Origin: Gordionus sp. m RMFG-2023
Lineage: Eukaryota > Nematomorpha > Gordioida > Chordodea > Parachordodidae
Direction of reading: 5' to 3'
DNA: 64,000 bases
NCBI RefSeq assembly: GCF_954871325.1
Contig: NC_088777.1
Location: 23,351,366 to 23,415,365, forward strand
Shown: one piece after another, positions 11,283 through 21,702 of the stretch
Position numbering within the stretch: position 1 is the first letter of the stretch
Layout of the letters: each line of letters begins with the position of its first letter
Position numbers and translations under genes: made by a program
The notes under the pieces: generated by a model
Seen by the model: the letters and a program-made list of their open reading frames with translations, nothing else
What the model was told of the DNA's origin: nothing
The model's database searches: none

Positions 11283-14200
11283 CAGGGATGTGAACCCGGA
11301 CCCGGACCCTGAACCCTCATATTTTGGCTGAACCCGAACCAGGACCCGAACCCTTTTAAAAAGTGGAGGGTTCAAGGGTTCTGGGTATTATAAAAAAAAT
11401 TCTAACGTAAAAATTTTTTAAAATATTTTTTTTAAAAAATAATATAAAATTTTTATAATTTTATTAATTTTTTTCGTGGAATCATTTATTATATATTAGC
11501 GTTTTTCTTCCTGGACTTCATTTCATTTTATTTAGAGATATACCATAAATTATTTTATAGTGTAAGTAATAATATTTTAATTGTGATAATTTATTTGCTC
11601 TAGGAATACTTTGAGTATTTTGATTTGAAAGTGAAATATTTGGAATTTTTTTTTACTGCAAGTAATAATATTTTATAATTATATCTTATATAATAACTTT
11701 GTTTACTTGTTTTATAAAATTTTATTAAGTGATTATTGTGCTATTAAGATTATGATTTTTTGAGAATTAAATTTAAATTAATCAAAATTTTAAATATATC
11801 ATATTATTTTATTTATGCTGCATCCAAAATATTTTGAAAAAATCTTAAAATTTTCACAAATTAATAACAAAACACTTTGGACACATTTAAGCTTTAAAAA
11901 ATTAAAATATTCAAAATGCTTGATATGATTATAAATATTTAATTGTATTTATTATTTTATATTACCTTTCAGTTATTAAGAACCTATTATTTGATAATAG
12001 TTATATTTAGATTTTTTATATAATAATTATATCAATATTTTATAAACAGTTGGGAAAACCAATAATCCTATTGAAAGATAATCTTTCCATAAAATATATA
12101 TAAAAAATTATTATATTTGAGTTAAATAAAATTGTGATAGAAATAATATAATTTTCCAGCATCTTTTAAATTATAATTTTTTATTTTTACCAGATTATAA
12201 TTTATTAAATTTAGCCTTTACAGTTAAAATTTCTTTTTCATTAGATCATATTTCAAGTTTTGTTTTTTCTTTTTCCTCCCAAATTTTCCTATTTTCTTTA
12301 GAATATCTAATTTTTAAGTCATTTTTGCACCAAAGGTTGTGCACTCTTATGCTTTCCTTAATTATTTTGACACTAAAATATATTAGTATAAAAGTCTATG
12401 GGTAGTATATTTAAAAAAATTAACAGCATTAAGAAAAATTGTACTTACTAATTTTTTATAAAAATTTGTCAAATTTTTATAAATTTGAAAAATGAAATTG
12501 AACACTATTTTATTTTTACATTAAAAATAGATTATGTAATTTTTTTCTTCAAGATTTTGGATGCAGCCTTAATAAAAAAAATATTTATATGTGTCTATAC
12601 TTTTAAGTTTTAAACAAATTAAATTGTTTTTTTAGTATGAAAGTAAAAGATATTTTGTCAGAGTATTATAATACAACTAAAGGGGATTCTGAGTGCAAAA
12701 CCTGCCACATAATGATAAAAGGTTCACACAATACTAACCTGGAAAGACATTTAAAAAGGCATCATTCTATAATCTTTGAGGAATATTTAAATAGAAAAAC
12801 CAAATTTTTGGAAGAAGACATTGTTAAAAAGCCTACAGTCAGTATTTTAAAGAAGAATGAAAATAATATTGAAAAATTTTGCTTAAAAAAAGCATTCATA
12901 TTCAAATGTGTGAAGAGATATTTATGAATCTTTAGTTGAACTTGTTACAGTAAATGGAAGACCTTTGAATATTATTGAGGATTCGGGTTTAAAAAAAATT
13001 ATTGACCCTATTAGTAAAGCAATTGGAACATCAATTAATCGCTTTAAAATTAAGGACTTAGTGGTTAATGAATCCAAAAAAATACAAGCAAAAATATTAA
13101 ATGAAACAAAAAACAAATTAATTTCATTAAAAATTGATTCCGCCCAAAGATTAGGGAGAAATATTCTAGGAATAAATATACAGTATATAAAAGGAGATAA
13201 TATAATATTAAGAAATTTAGCTATGAAGGAGATTAAGGAGAGTTCAACTTCTGAAAATATAAAAAGAATGATACTAGAAACATTAAATAAATTTAATATT
13301 CCTATTAGAAACGTTTATACAATTATTACAGACAACGGTGCTAATCTCGTAAAATCAATCAAATTATTAAATGAATGTTCACTGGAAGAAATGGATGATA
13401 TAGATGATGATGATGATAATTATGAGGAAATAAGTCAAATTGATTTACAGGAAATAATAAAAGATTTTTCCACAAAAATATACTGTATCAGATGTGCAGC
13501 CCATACGTTACAATTGGCTATCAATGATTCCTTAAAAAATAATCAATTTAAAACTATAATTGATAAAGCAAGGGATGTTGTAAAATATTTAAGAACTCCC
13601 ACAATTGTAAAAATATTAAAATCGATGAAAAGGCAAATGGCAATATTAGATTGCACAACACGTTGGTCCTCTATTTGTATGATGCTAGAGCGATTAATAA
13701 GTTTGAAAGATTTCTGTAATGATTTTATTATAGGAGCATGTAAGTCTTGTCGGAAGATGATTGGAATCAAATAAAAGACTTTACTAGTGTGTTGGTTCCT
13801 TTAAAAATAACTACATTAAGATTGCAAGCAGAACAGTTATGTTTATCGGATTTTTATGGCATATGGATAAGATGTCGATTAGAGTTAGAAAGATTTACAA
13901 ATTTTTTTTCATATGAAATATTAGAAAATATGAAAATTAGAGAGCAACAATATTTACAAAATAATGTTGTATATGCTTCAATATATTTAGACCCTCGATA
14001 TCAAGTTTATTAAGTATTGAGCAAAAACAAATGGCTATAGACCATCTTGAGGATTTATGGCATACCCAAAACTCTAACAATATATTAAAGGCTACTACAA
14101 TATCTACTGATTGTGGCGAGAACAATGATAAAGAAAGCAATATTGATGATCTGGAAATTTTACTATTAGATAGAGAGAAAAAAATCAAATTATCGTTAGA

Positions 14201-14720
14201 TAGAAAGGAGCAAAAAATACCTATTGTATCTTTATTAGAAAAGTTCTCCGAAGTAAAGAGAATAAATAAAGATGGAAATATTTTAAAATTCTGGGAAGAA
14301 AATTCTTCTATATATCCAGAATTATATACCTTGTCTAGAATCGTCATGGCTGTGCCAGCGACACAAGTACAATAATTTATGTATTATAAAAATGACTCTA
14401 TTTTAGGTAAGCGTAGAACGAGGATTTTCTTCGTTGAAATATATATTGTCCAATTTACGAGGTAATCTGAAGGAAGATATTTTAGAAGATATCATGATTG
14501 TTCGATTTAATAAAATATTTAAAATATAAATTATTTCATTTTGAATTATGAATGTGTATATATTGAAGTATAATAAAAATAAAAAAATGAATGAAAAAAA
14601 AGTCTTATTTTGAGTCATTATTTTTATGTTCCCTGAACCCGGACCCGAACCCTGGACTTTAAAATTTATTACAGGACCTGAACCCGGACCCTTTTTTTTG
14701 TCGAAGGGTTCACATCCCTG
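11283..14720 (+). mobile_element. 3.4-kb BED-finger hAT transposon inserted in the foldback element
   Basis: The ends are CAGGGATGTGAACCC and GGGTTCACATCCCTG. They are flanked by GTAAAATC (11275-11282) and GTAAAATT (14721-14728), an 8-bp duplication with one mismatch. Removing the element restores the continuity of the foldback right arm, which matches 7791-7860 inverted. Subterminal regions repeat GAACCCGGACCC. A transposase gene fills 12637-14525 on the plus strand. The AT-rich leader (11480-12630) has no other gene. Confidence 0.95.
12637..14525 (+). pseudogene. hAT transposase (BED-type zinc finger), lightly broken
   Basis: The first segment from ATG 12637 encodes a BED zinc finger (Cys-x2-Cys at CKTC, then NLERHLKRHH), the DNA-binding domain. 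The next segment (about 12930-13774) carries the RNase-H-like core. KIDSAQRL-GINIQY holds the first catalytic Asp, ITDNGANLVKS the second, and CAAHTLQLAI and TRWSS are also typical of the family. The third (13747-14013) and fourth (14031-14367) continue the core, including ASIYLDPR. The C-terminal dimerisation domain follows at 14406 (SVERGFSSLKYILS). About three frame changes break it (near 12920, 13760 and 14010). A ~40-bp intron (about 14368-14405, gt...ttttag) fits between ATQ and VSVERGFS. An acidic run of Asp residues lies near 13400. Confidence 0.9.
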
Positions 14721-14830
14721 GTAAAATTACTAATAAATTGTAACAAAAATAATATTACAATAGTAGCATATCATTTTTTTTATTAAAAAAATATCAAATA
14801 AAAAATCCATTTTTCATTTTATAATATAAT

Positions 14831-14930
14831 AATATAAATAAAAAATATATATCATATAATATGTTTATTTGTTGATAAATAATATAAATAAAAAATTTAT
14901 ATCATATAATATGTTTATTTGTTGATAAAT
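14831..14930. repeat. 50-bp tandem duplication (2 units)
   Basis: Two adjacent 50-bp units contain ATCATATAATATGTTTATTT followed by GTTGATAAAT and differ at one or two positions. They lie between the inner and outer right arms of the foldback element. Confidence 0.9.
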
Positions 14931-14994
14931 AAAATATTAACATTAAATTAAATAAAATAAATTATTTTAATAAAAAGAAAAAAAATAATTATAG

Positions 14995-15288
14995 GCCGCG
15001 TTATATTTCGCGAAATAGTTTTCGCTATATTGTCTTCACGATTTATGTTTCGCGATATTGACTTCGCGATAAAAATTTCGCTCTTTCGCTTTAAAGGTTT
15101 TGCGATAAGAGTTTCGCTATAAAAAATTCGCGATATTTGTTTCGCTATATTGTTTTCGCGGAAAAGTATTCGCTAATGTGGATTCGCGATAAAAGTTTCG
15201 CTATAAAATTTATTCGCGATAAACGAGATTCGCGGTAAAAGTTTTGCGAAAAAGTGTTTCGCGATAATAGTTTCGCTGAATTGACATG
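14995..15288 (-). repeat. Right outer arm: short TTTCGC-type repeats
   Basis: Repeats such as TTCGCGATAAAAGTTTCGCT and ATATTGTTTTCGC tile about 290 bases, ending in TTTCGCTGAATTGAC. This is the inverted partner of 7445-7745. Minus-strand frames in this stretch translate the repeat and are not genes. Confidence 0.88.
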
Positions 15289-15302
15289 GAACCATTTTCT
15301 AT

Positions 15303-17330
15303 GACTATATTTTAGTACATTGTATTGCATAGTTAGCAATATTATTATATACTTTGCTTTCATCATATTATATCAAGTTAAATAAAATATATTTTACTAA
15401 TATCAATTTAATTAAACAGCCTTATATTTTCATGTTAAAAAAATTATTTCAATGGATGCCAAATTAAAAAAAAATTGGTGAAAAGATTAAGAGCAATGAA
15501 TATGAAGTAAGGGAAAATGCCAATGGCAAATCTACGGTCTGGAAAACGTTTTCATTTTTTATATTATGAAAACAAAAAAAACTTAATTGTTGTAATTTTT
15601 GCAAATATATGCTTATAATTTTATAACAACCATAAAATATATAATATTATTAAATTATTTTAGGCATAAATCAACTATAAAGGCATAAATGCGTATTTAC
15701 AATAGAGAGTAAAAAAACTCAATTAACAATTGATAGCCTTATTGGTACTGATCACATAAAACTCGAAAGTTGTTTCAAATTAAAAAAAGAGTGTATAAAG
15801 GTTATCACCGTGGACGTGATGCAATTATAGATCATAATATTTTAATTTGTGTAGTAGACAGTATAAAGAAAAAGGAAAATTCAAAATGGATATCGTGCTA
15901 GCTAACGCTAATGTTTAATACCTGACTAGTACATTCAATTCCTCATTCCTCAAATATAAGAATCACAAAAAAGACAAAATGGAAACTGAGCTCATGCTTT
16001 AAACGTGAAGTGAGCCAAGCTATTGAAAACACATTCTGAAACTTATACTAAACGTAGGTAGAGCTGTGTTAGTATATTTTATTGCTTTATTCTGTTTAAT
16101 AAGTTTAACGAGGAAAAGAAAGATTTATAAAAATTAGAAATTTTCAAAATTGGCATCAACTCAAACCCAGAATATAGAAGTTTTAACTATATAGACTGCG
16201 TTAATATTTAGTGCCTTATTTATTCTTTGATCAATTTTACCAGCCATTAAAAAAGTAACAGAATTATGAACCTAAAACTAACTGATATCACTTCTTGTAA
16301 AGTTAGCCAAACATCTGGATGCATTATCTCGGAAATTTATATCAATAATTAGTGGATATTTATACTTCTTATGTGCTTCAACCCTTTAGGTGATTAGTTT
16401 TAAAAAAAACATTTTATGGCAAAATAAAAAAAATCGTCAAGATTGGCATCTAACTAGAAGGGAAATTAAATATTGTGGATCAAAATTATTATTTATAAAT
16501 AAAAAACCTAAAAATAGTTGTTTTTTAAATTTTAGGCTAAAATTTTTATGGGGGAGGGGGGCTGAATTTATATCTTGGTTGGGTACTAAACGTTTATGAC
16601 TAGGATTTATTTCCCTCCTATTATTTCATTTATATAATTTGTCGAAATAGTCGAGAATTTTATTTCCATTAGAAAGAACCTTTGATAAATTTAAAACCGA
16701 AAAGTCCGATTCTGCACAGGTAAAATTTTTTATTGAATATAATGAAAATATGCAGCAAAAATCTTATATAATTTCGTTATAAATATAATGAAAATATGCA
16801 GCAAAAATCTTATATAATTTCGTTATAATATATTATTTAAAAAAAAATATATATATTTCATAAGATATTACAAAAATGAAAGTAGAACATCTGCTATCCC
16901 ACTGTGCAAATAAATAAAACAATTTCAATTGATAACTCCTGAACAATAAGAATATCTTCTTTGCTCGGATCTTATAGATAAATGTGAGGAGGCACATTTC
17001 CTAATCTTCAAAGACACTTTTTTAATTAAATAGTTTTGGATGGCTTTGCTCTGCTGATAAGTTGTCCACATAAACTATCATTTCTGCCAGCATATCAGAC
17101 CTTTAAAGCTTTTCAGAGTCAGATTATAAAAACTAAAAGATTCGCTTTGAGGGGCTATCGTTTGTTTGAATATGGATAAACAGGCATTCAAACATATTTA
17201 CAGGCATTCGTTTGGCTATATATTTATCGTGAAAATCGGGGCATTATGCTCCAATAATCCCTGTAAGCTGGTATTTTTTTAATCCCCATAATTATTACAA
17301 TTTCATAAATATTGGCATATTTAAATCTAT
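15303..17330. other. No gene seen; one short tandem duplication and one diverged dispersed repeat
   Basis: AT-rich sequence with stops in all frames. It holds a 46-bp duplication at 16741-16832. A diverged repeat at about 15899-16115 contains CTTTAA-C-TGAAGTGAG and GAGCCAAGCT and recurs at about 20518-20745. I could not assign that repeat to a class. Confidence 0.45.
16741..16832. repeat. 46-bp tandem duplication (2 units)
   Basis: Two adjacent, essentially identical units begin AATGAAAATATGCAGCAAAA and end TTATATAATTTCGTTATAA. Near-identity suggests a recent event. Confidence 0.92.
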
Positions 17331-17351
17331 GAAATAATAATAATAAACTAG

Positions 17352-18475
17352 TAGAAAGCCCGTCAAAAATGACGGGGAATGAGATTTTTATTCATTTTTT
17401 TACGATAGATGTCATGCCAGATCCAAGCTCACAATATTAGGAAGCATATAATTATTAAAAGGTTTATCCAGCCCACAACGCTTAATAATTTGTTAAAGAT
17501 AATATCATGTCAGGTGCAAGCTAATATAAATTTTGAGGTTCCAAGCCCAGTTGTTTCCAATATAATTTTGAAAATTTTTTCCCACCTCGGAGATAGGTAA
17601 GTTTTTAATTGATTTATCATCACACGAAGGGGAATTATCTGATTTACTAATTAATTTAAAATGTAAAAAAAACATAAATAATATTAGGGCACACCTTTGT
17701 CATGATTCTCTAATAAGTGCTTTGTTCTCAGTTTCCCTTATTACCAATTCACATGATTTTTTTAAAAATTAGTGCAACTGTAGGAGACCATATTAAAACC
17801 AATTTCAAAGTATTACATTATTTACTAAATATTACAAATTATTATTATTTTATATAGAAATTCATAACTGAGTTAATTCAATAAATTTAATATCTCTAGG
17901 CTTGAGAAAATTTTTTCAAAATTATTATGGGTTGGACAGGGTTTAAAAAATATTTCTCAAAATTAATATTGGCTTGGTTTTCAAAAATTATTAGGGATTG
18001 AAATGGGCTTGAGAAAATCTTTTTAAATTATTAAGATCTTGGATGCTTGGAAATTTTTTCCAAATATTGTAGGCTTGAACCTATATTGGGATTTTTTAAT
18101 GTTAAATGTTAGTCTTATGTTATTATTTTTATAAAGTAATATATTTTACCCGTAGACTAATTGGTAAATCAGAGATTTCCCCTTCATTAGTTATAAATTT
18201 AATATCTCTGGGCTTGGTTTCAAAATTATTAGGGATTGAGGTGGGCTTGAGAAAATCCTTTTAAATTATTAAGAATTGAGCTGGACTTGATATACTTTTT
18301 TATAATTATATGCTTCCTAATATTGTGCCTCCTACAGTTGCAGTAATTTTGTAAAAAATTTCCCAAGCCTAGAGATATAAAATATTAATAATTTGTAATA
18401 TATAGTAAATAATGTATTACTTTTTGGTTTTAATATGGCCTCCTACAGTTGCATAGAAAATTTAAGTTATAGGAT
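17352..18475. mobile_element. Inverted-repeat element of unknown class, possibly Helitron-related
   Basis: An arm at 17771-17945 (TGCAACTGTAGGAG-CCATATTAAAACC, then TATCTCTAGGCTTG) is repeated inverted at 18345-18475. A second inverted pair is CAATATTAGGAAGCATATAA near 17431 and its complement near 18308. Close to the left end there is a hairpin, GCCCGTCA-AAAA-TGACGGG (17358-17378). Hairpins of this kind occur in several non-autonomous families, including some Helitron-like ones, but no diagnostic terminus or replicase is seen. Class unknown. Confidence 0.4.
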
Positions 18476-18735
18476 CATCTGTTTGTATAAAATAAATAAA
18501 TAAAATCAACAATAGTAAATAATGTATTACTTTTTGGTTTTAATATGGACTCCTACAGTTGCATAGAAAATTTAAGTCATAGGATAATCTGTTTGTATAA
18601 AAAAAATAAATAAAATCAACAATAGTAAATAATGTATTACTTTTTGGTTTTAATATGGCCTCCTACAGTTGCATAGAAAATTTAAGTTATAGGATCATCT
18701 GTTTGTATAAAATAAATAAATAAAATCAACAAATA
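18403..18735. repeat. 110-bp tandem repeat, 3 units
   Basis: Units start at 18403, 18513 and 18623 with TAGTAAATAATGTATTACTT, followed by TTTTAATATGG-CTCCTACAG and AAAATCAAC. They are nearly identical. The unit overlaps the right arm of the inverted-repeat element, so it arose by expansion of that arm. Confidence 0.92.
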
Positions 18736-18739
18736 AAAA

Positions 18740-19289
18740 ATAAATACTTACCGATGACATGACGTAGTGAGGACATCGGAAAATTATAATATAGATATAA
18801 GTAGTAAGGAAAAATAAAATATATTTATTAACATTTGATACTTTGGACTGCATATAAATTAGTTTGAAATGTCAAAAATTCCGTCCGGAAGAAAATCAGA
18901 TACAAATAATTGAATTATTATTTAATGGAGTTTTAACATTTACGATATTTTCAGCCCATAAAGTCAATAGATGGTATAAGAAGAGGATAATTTTTCCAAT
19001 ATGTAAGAGTATATAATAAATTTAGGCATATCAATATAATCTGAACTGATATCCTTTCATAATTGACGGCATTCTGCCTAGTGGGAAACATTGAAATCTA
19101 TTATAAATAATATAATTATTAAAATAGGATATATTATATCAAAAAAAAATATATAAATTAGTATATAAGTATTATATATATAAAATATCACCTTACCAAA
19201 TTGAATACTTTTAGAAATAGTCGTTTGGGGGAAAAATATGAATAAATCTCAATATTTGTTTTTAAATGTTAAATAAATTGATTTATTTT
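18740..19289. other. No gene seen
   Basis: AT-rich sequence without a supported frame, repeat terminus or RNA gene. Confidence 0.5.
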
Positions 19290-19467
19290 TAGTGTTTTTA
19301 AATTACCTAACTTTGACCATATCTATTGTGGCTTAGTCAAGCTTTTAACCTAAAAAATTGAATTAAGCCTCTAAGTTGAGTCTCAACTTGAAGATGGAAT
19401 ATTTTTGGCTAAAATGGTGGCTACGTTCTTTTATAGTTTACTAAAGTTAGGTAGTTTAAAAACACTA
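19290..19467. mobile_element. 178-bp hAT-type MITE
   Basis: The inverted ends TAGTGTTTTTAAATTACC and GGTAGTTTAAAAACACTA are flanked by TTTATTTT on both sides (19282-19289 and 19468-19475). The duplication is exact but low in complexity. The arms continue inward through TAACTTT. It is noncoding. Confidence 0.82.
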
Positions 19468-19475
19468 TTTATTTT

Positions 19476-20761
19476 ATATAAAAAAATAATTTATTAAAAT
19501 GAAATAAATCTATTTTAATTTTTGTAATATTATGCAAAATTTTGAAAAGATTGGTGGGTTAAATTTTAGCTTATCGTGAATGAAATCAACTAATTCATGG
19601 CCGCTGTAATATCTGTTAAATCATCAAACGCCATTCGGTCCATCATGCATGCCAAAAAAAAGTTCCAATTATATTTCGATATGTCGATAGGGAATGTCAC
19701 GGTTTGGTTTGGAATAGAATTTTAAAGACCGAACAATTCTTAAGACTTAGCCAAATGTGGACTTCGGACCGATTTTTTTGTTTTTATACTATAAAACAAA
19801 ATATATAAATTTTAAAAAATTTCTTTTTATGGTAATATAGGAATAGAAAAATGTGGTAAACAACACAAAAACATTATTATTTTTTACTATATATAATATC
19901 ATCTTCATTAAGAATTGATTGGAAGTTATCCAAAAAATATTCTATTTATGGGCCATGACCCAACTGCACCTGATATATTGTATCACTTTGCTTGAAAATC
20001 TGTTTCCTTAGTTACTAAGTCATCATCTTTAAAAAATAGTTTACAAGAAACTGAAGTTATTTGAATTTTTTTATTCCTTTCAACAATATTTACAAGTTAA
20101 TTTACAGGCAAATATTGATTTTTAATATAGGATAAATATATATAAGATAACCATCAGTGGTGTTAATTTTAATTATGGTCAATATTAGGATAAGATATTT
20201 ATATAATATATTCATATTATTTATTTAATCTTGTCTGAGGGAATAAGGGAGGGGGGTAAGAATTATTTCTGGAACTTTATCCCCAAACACCCATTTCCCC
20301 GATCTTTGACTAGTGTTGAAAAATGTGGATTAAGTATTTGCCTATTTTGCTTTTTTAATTATATATATCTATATACCATCTCCGTTAAAGTTGGGTAGAA
20401 AAATTATTTAGTAACAAAATAATGGCCAACCTTTTAAGAACAAAAGCGACTGAAAGCATTTATTCTAAAAAAAATTTCAATATTTAGTGCTTAATTATAT
20501 ATTATTTTAATCAGATTTACGCTAATATTTCGTGCTTGGCGTACTTATTAATTCTTCAAGCAGTTTTGTGAGCCACAAAAAAGAAACTAAATTATAAACA
20601 TGTTAAAACTATGTCACGCTTTAAGCATGAAGTGAGGTGAGCCAAGCTTTTATAAATCCCAATTATAAAACTTATGCCAAACTATCAGTTAGTGCTTAAT
20701 TATTACATTATATTACTTTAATCTGCTTGGTAAAAAACAAGTCATGTGATACTAATCGTAT
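19476..20761. other. No gene seen; diverged dispersed repeat at its right end
   Basis: AT-rich. Near 19690 a fragment GTCACGGTTTGGTTTGGAAT resembles one hAT terminus, but no partner end was found. A G-rich stretch at 20240-20260 recalls the end of the hAT derivative at 39670. The repeat shared with 15899-16115 ends near 20745. Confidence 0.4.
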
Positions 20762-20945
20762 CACGTCAATACTGCGAAATGTATTATCGCAAATGCATTA
20801 CAGCGAATGTTAATTACCGCGAGAAGATATGATAGCGAAAACAGTATCGCGAATGCATTATAGCGAATGTATTACCGGGAATACATTATCACGAAAGCCA
20901 AGATATTACCGCGAATGTATTAGCGCGAATGCATTAAGTATTAAA
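20762..20945 (+). repeat. Solo foldback-type arm of GCGAATGCATTA repeats
   Basis: It begins ATCACGTCAATACTGCGAA, comparable to the foldback end GTCAATTCAGCGAA at 7445 and 15285. It continues as repeats of GCGAATGCATTATAGCGAAT with variants. The inner edge of the left arm at 7683-7745 contains the same GCGAATGCATT type. No inverted partner arm lies within the window. The 87-codon frame across it is repeat read-through. Confidence 0.7.
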
Positions 20946-21486
20946 ATTCTTTGCTACTTATCCACTTGCTTTATAATAAGAAATTCATCAATAATGTTTT
21001 TATTTTTTAAATATATCGGAAACCATAAATTTGTTACCTTTTGGAAGTTCCTGGTCGTTAATATTTTTCCACCGGATCTTAAATTTCTTTAAGAAAATTC
21101 TTTAGACTCTCTAATTATAATGTAACTTTTTAGCAAGTTCAGACCTTGATCAAAAAACCAGAGAACCAGCCTAATTTATGTTTCTATATTTATTTAACAT
21201 AGCGTTTTTAAATTTTTATAACTCTAAAACACGTCAGATATTTTTTAATAATTAGGTTAAGTCGTTTTTTTATAAAATTTGAAATACTAATAATTGACAA
21301 AAAATAACTTAAAACCCTCATTTATTTTTGTTTATTAAAAATGGGCTAAACTTGTTCCCATTATGTTGATCTAAAGCCTGACGCTCGCCTTCTTTTCAAA
21401 TTTTTTTCATAATTATAAATTATAATGCAAAACACAAAGCATACTTTGAGATCCACAAAATTATCAAAATAATTATTGTAATTAAT

Positions 21487-21702
21487 CTATCCTTGTTTTT
21501 CTTGTATAACACCTAACAATAACGCCAATTTGATTATTTCTTGCGAAATTAAGACCCATATTTTACCAATTTCTCTTTCAAATTTGTAAGATTTAAAAGG
21601 TTGTAACCTATTACTTAATAATTTTTTTCTATATGGAAACCGTATTTTGAAGTCGTTAAAGCTTTTAGTGGACGAATATTCCACTTTTCCTAGAGAATTC
21701 AG
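21487..21702 (-). CDS. Possible terminal exon, unknown product
   Basis: The minus strand is open for about 70 codons to a stop at 21487 (sequence includes FKIRFPYRKKLLSN and SYKFEREIGKIWVL). Just upstream lies a fair splice acceptor, TACCTGAATTCTCTAG. I do not recognise a family and no upstream exon could be linked. It could be chance in AT-rich DNA. Confidence 0.2.
   Translation of the reverse strand: MNSLGKVEYSSTKSFNDFKIRFPYRKKLLSNRLQPFKSYKFEREIGKIWVLISQEIIKLALLLGVIQEKQG

Larger units (their letters stand above)
7437..15293. mobile_element. Giant foldback element with tandem-repeat arms
   Basis: The outer ends GTCAATTCAGC (7445) and GCTGAATTGAC (to 15285) are inverted. They are flanked directly by ATTTTCTAT (7428-7436 and 15294-15302), a 9-bp duplication that extends to 12 of 13 bases if the neighbours are counted. 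Inward come ~300-bp arms of short GCGAAA / TTTCGC repeats. Next are inner arms matching in inverted orientation (7785-8080 against 10985-11280 plus 14728-14810), then two minisatellite arrays in opposite orientation (8100-9580 and 10010-10960). The spacer is at 9590-9990. Arms made of short tandem repeats plus a ~9-bp duplication resemble Foldback/MULE-type elements. No transposase of its own is visible, so it would depend on one in trans. A hAT (11283-14720) inserted later into the right inner arm. Confidence 0.75.

Noticed and set aside
15470-15720. Possible FLYWCH/MULE-like fragment (EYEVRENANGKSTVWKTF)
   Set aside because: Only one motif-like stretch with stops on both sides and no conserved Cys/His set; too weak to call, although its position next to a foldback element is tempting.
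17890-18300. GGCTTGAGAAAAT-type repeats as another CAGAGACCTTCA-family MITE
   Set aside because: Only the theme of GGCTTG/GGGATTG runs is shared; ends and order do not match the copies at 4660 and 59554.
19687-19770. Fragment with CACGGTTTGGTTTGG resembling a hAT terminus
   Set aside because: No partner end, no duplication and no transposase nearby.
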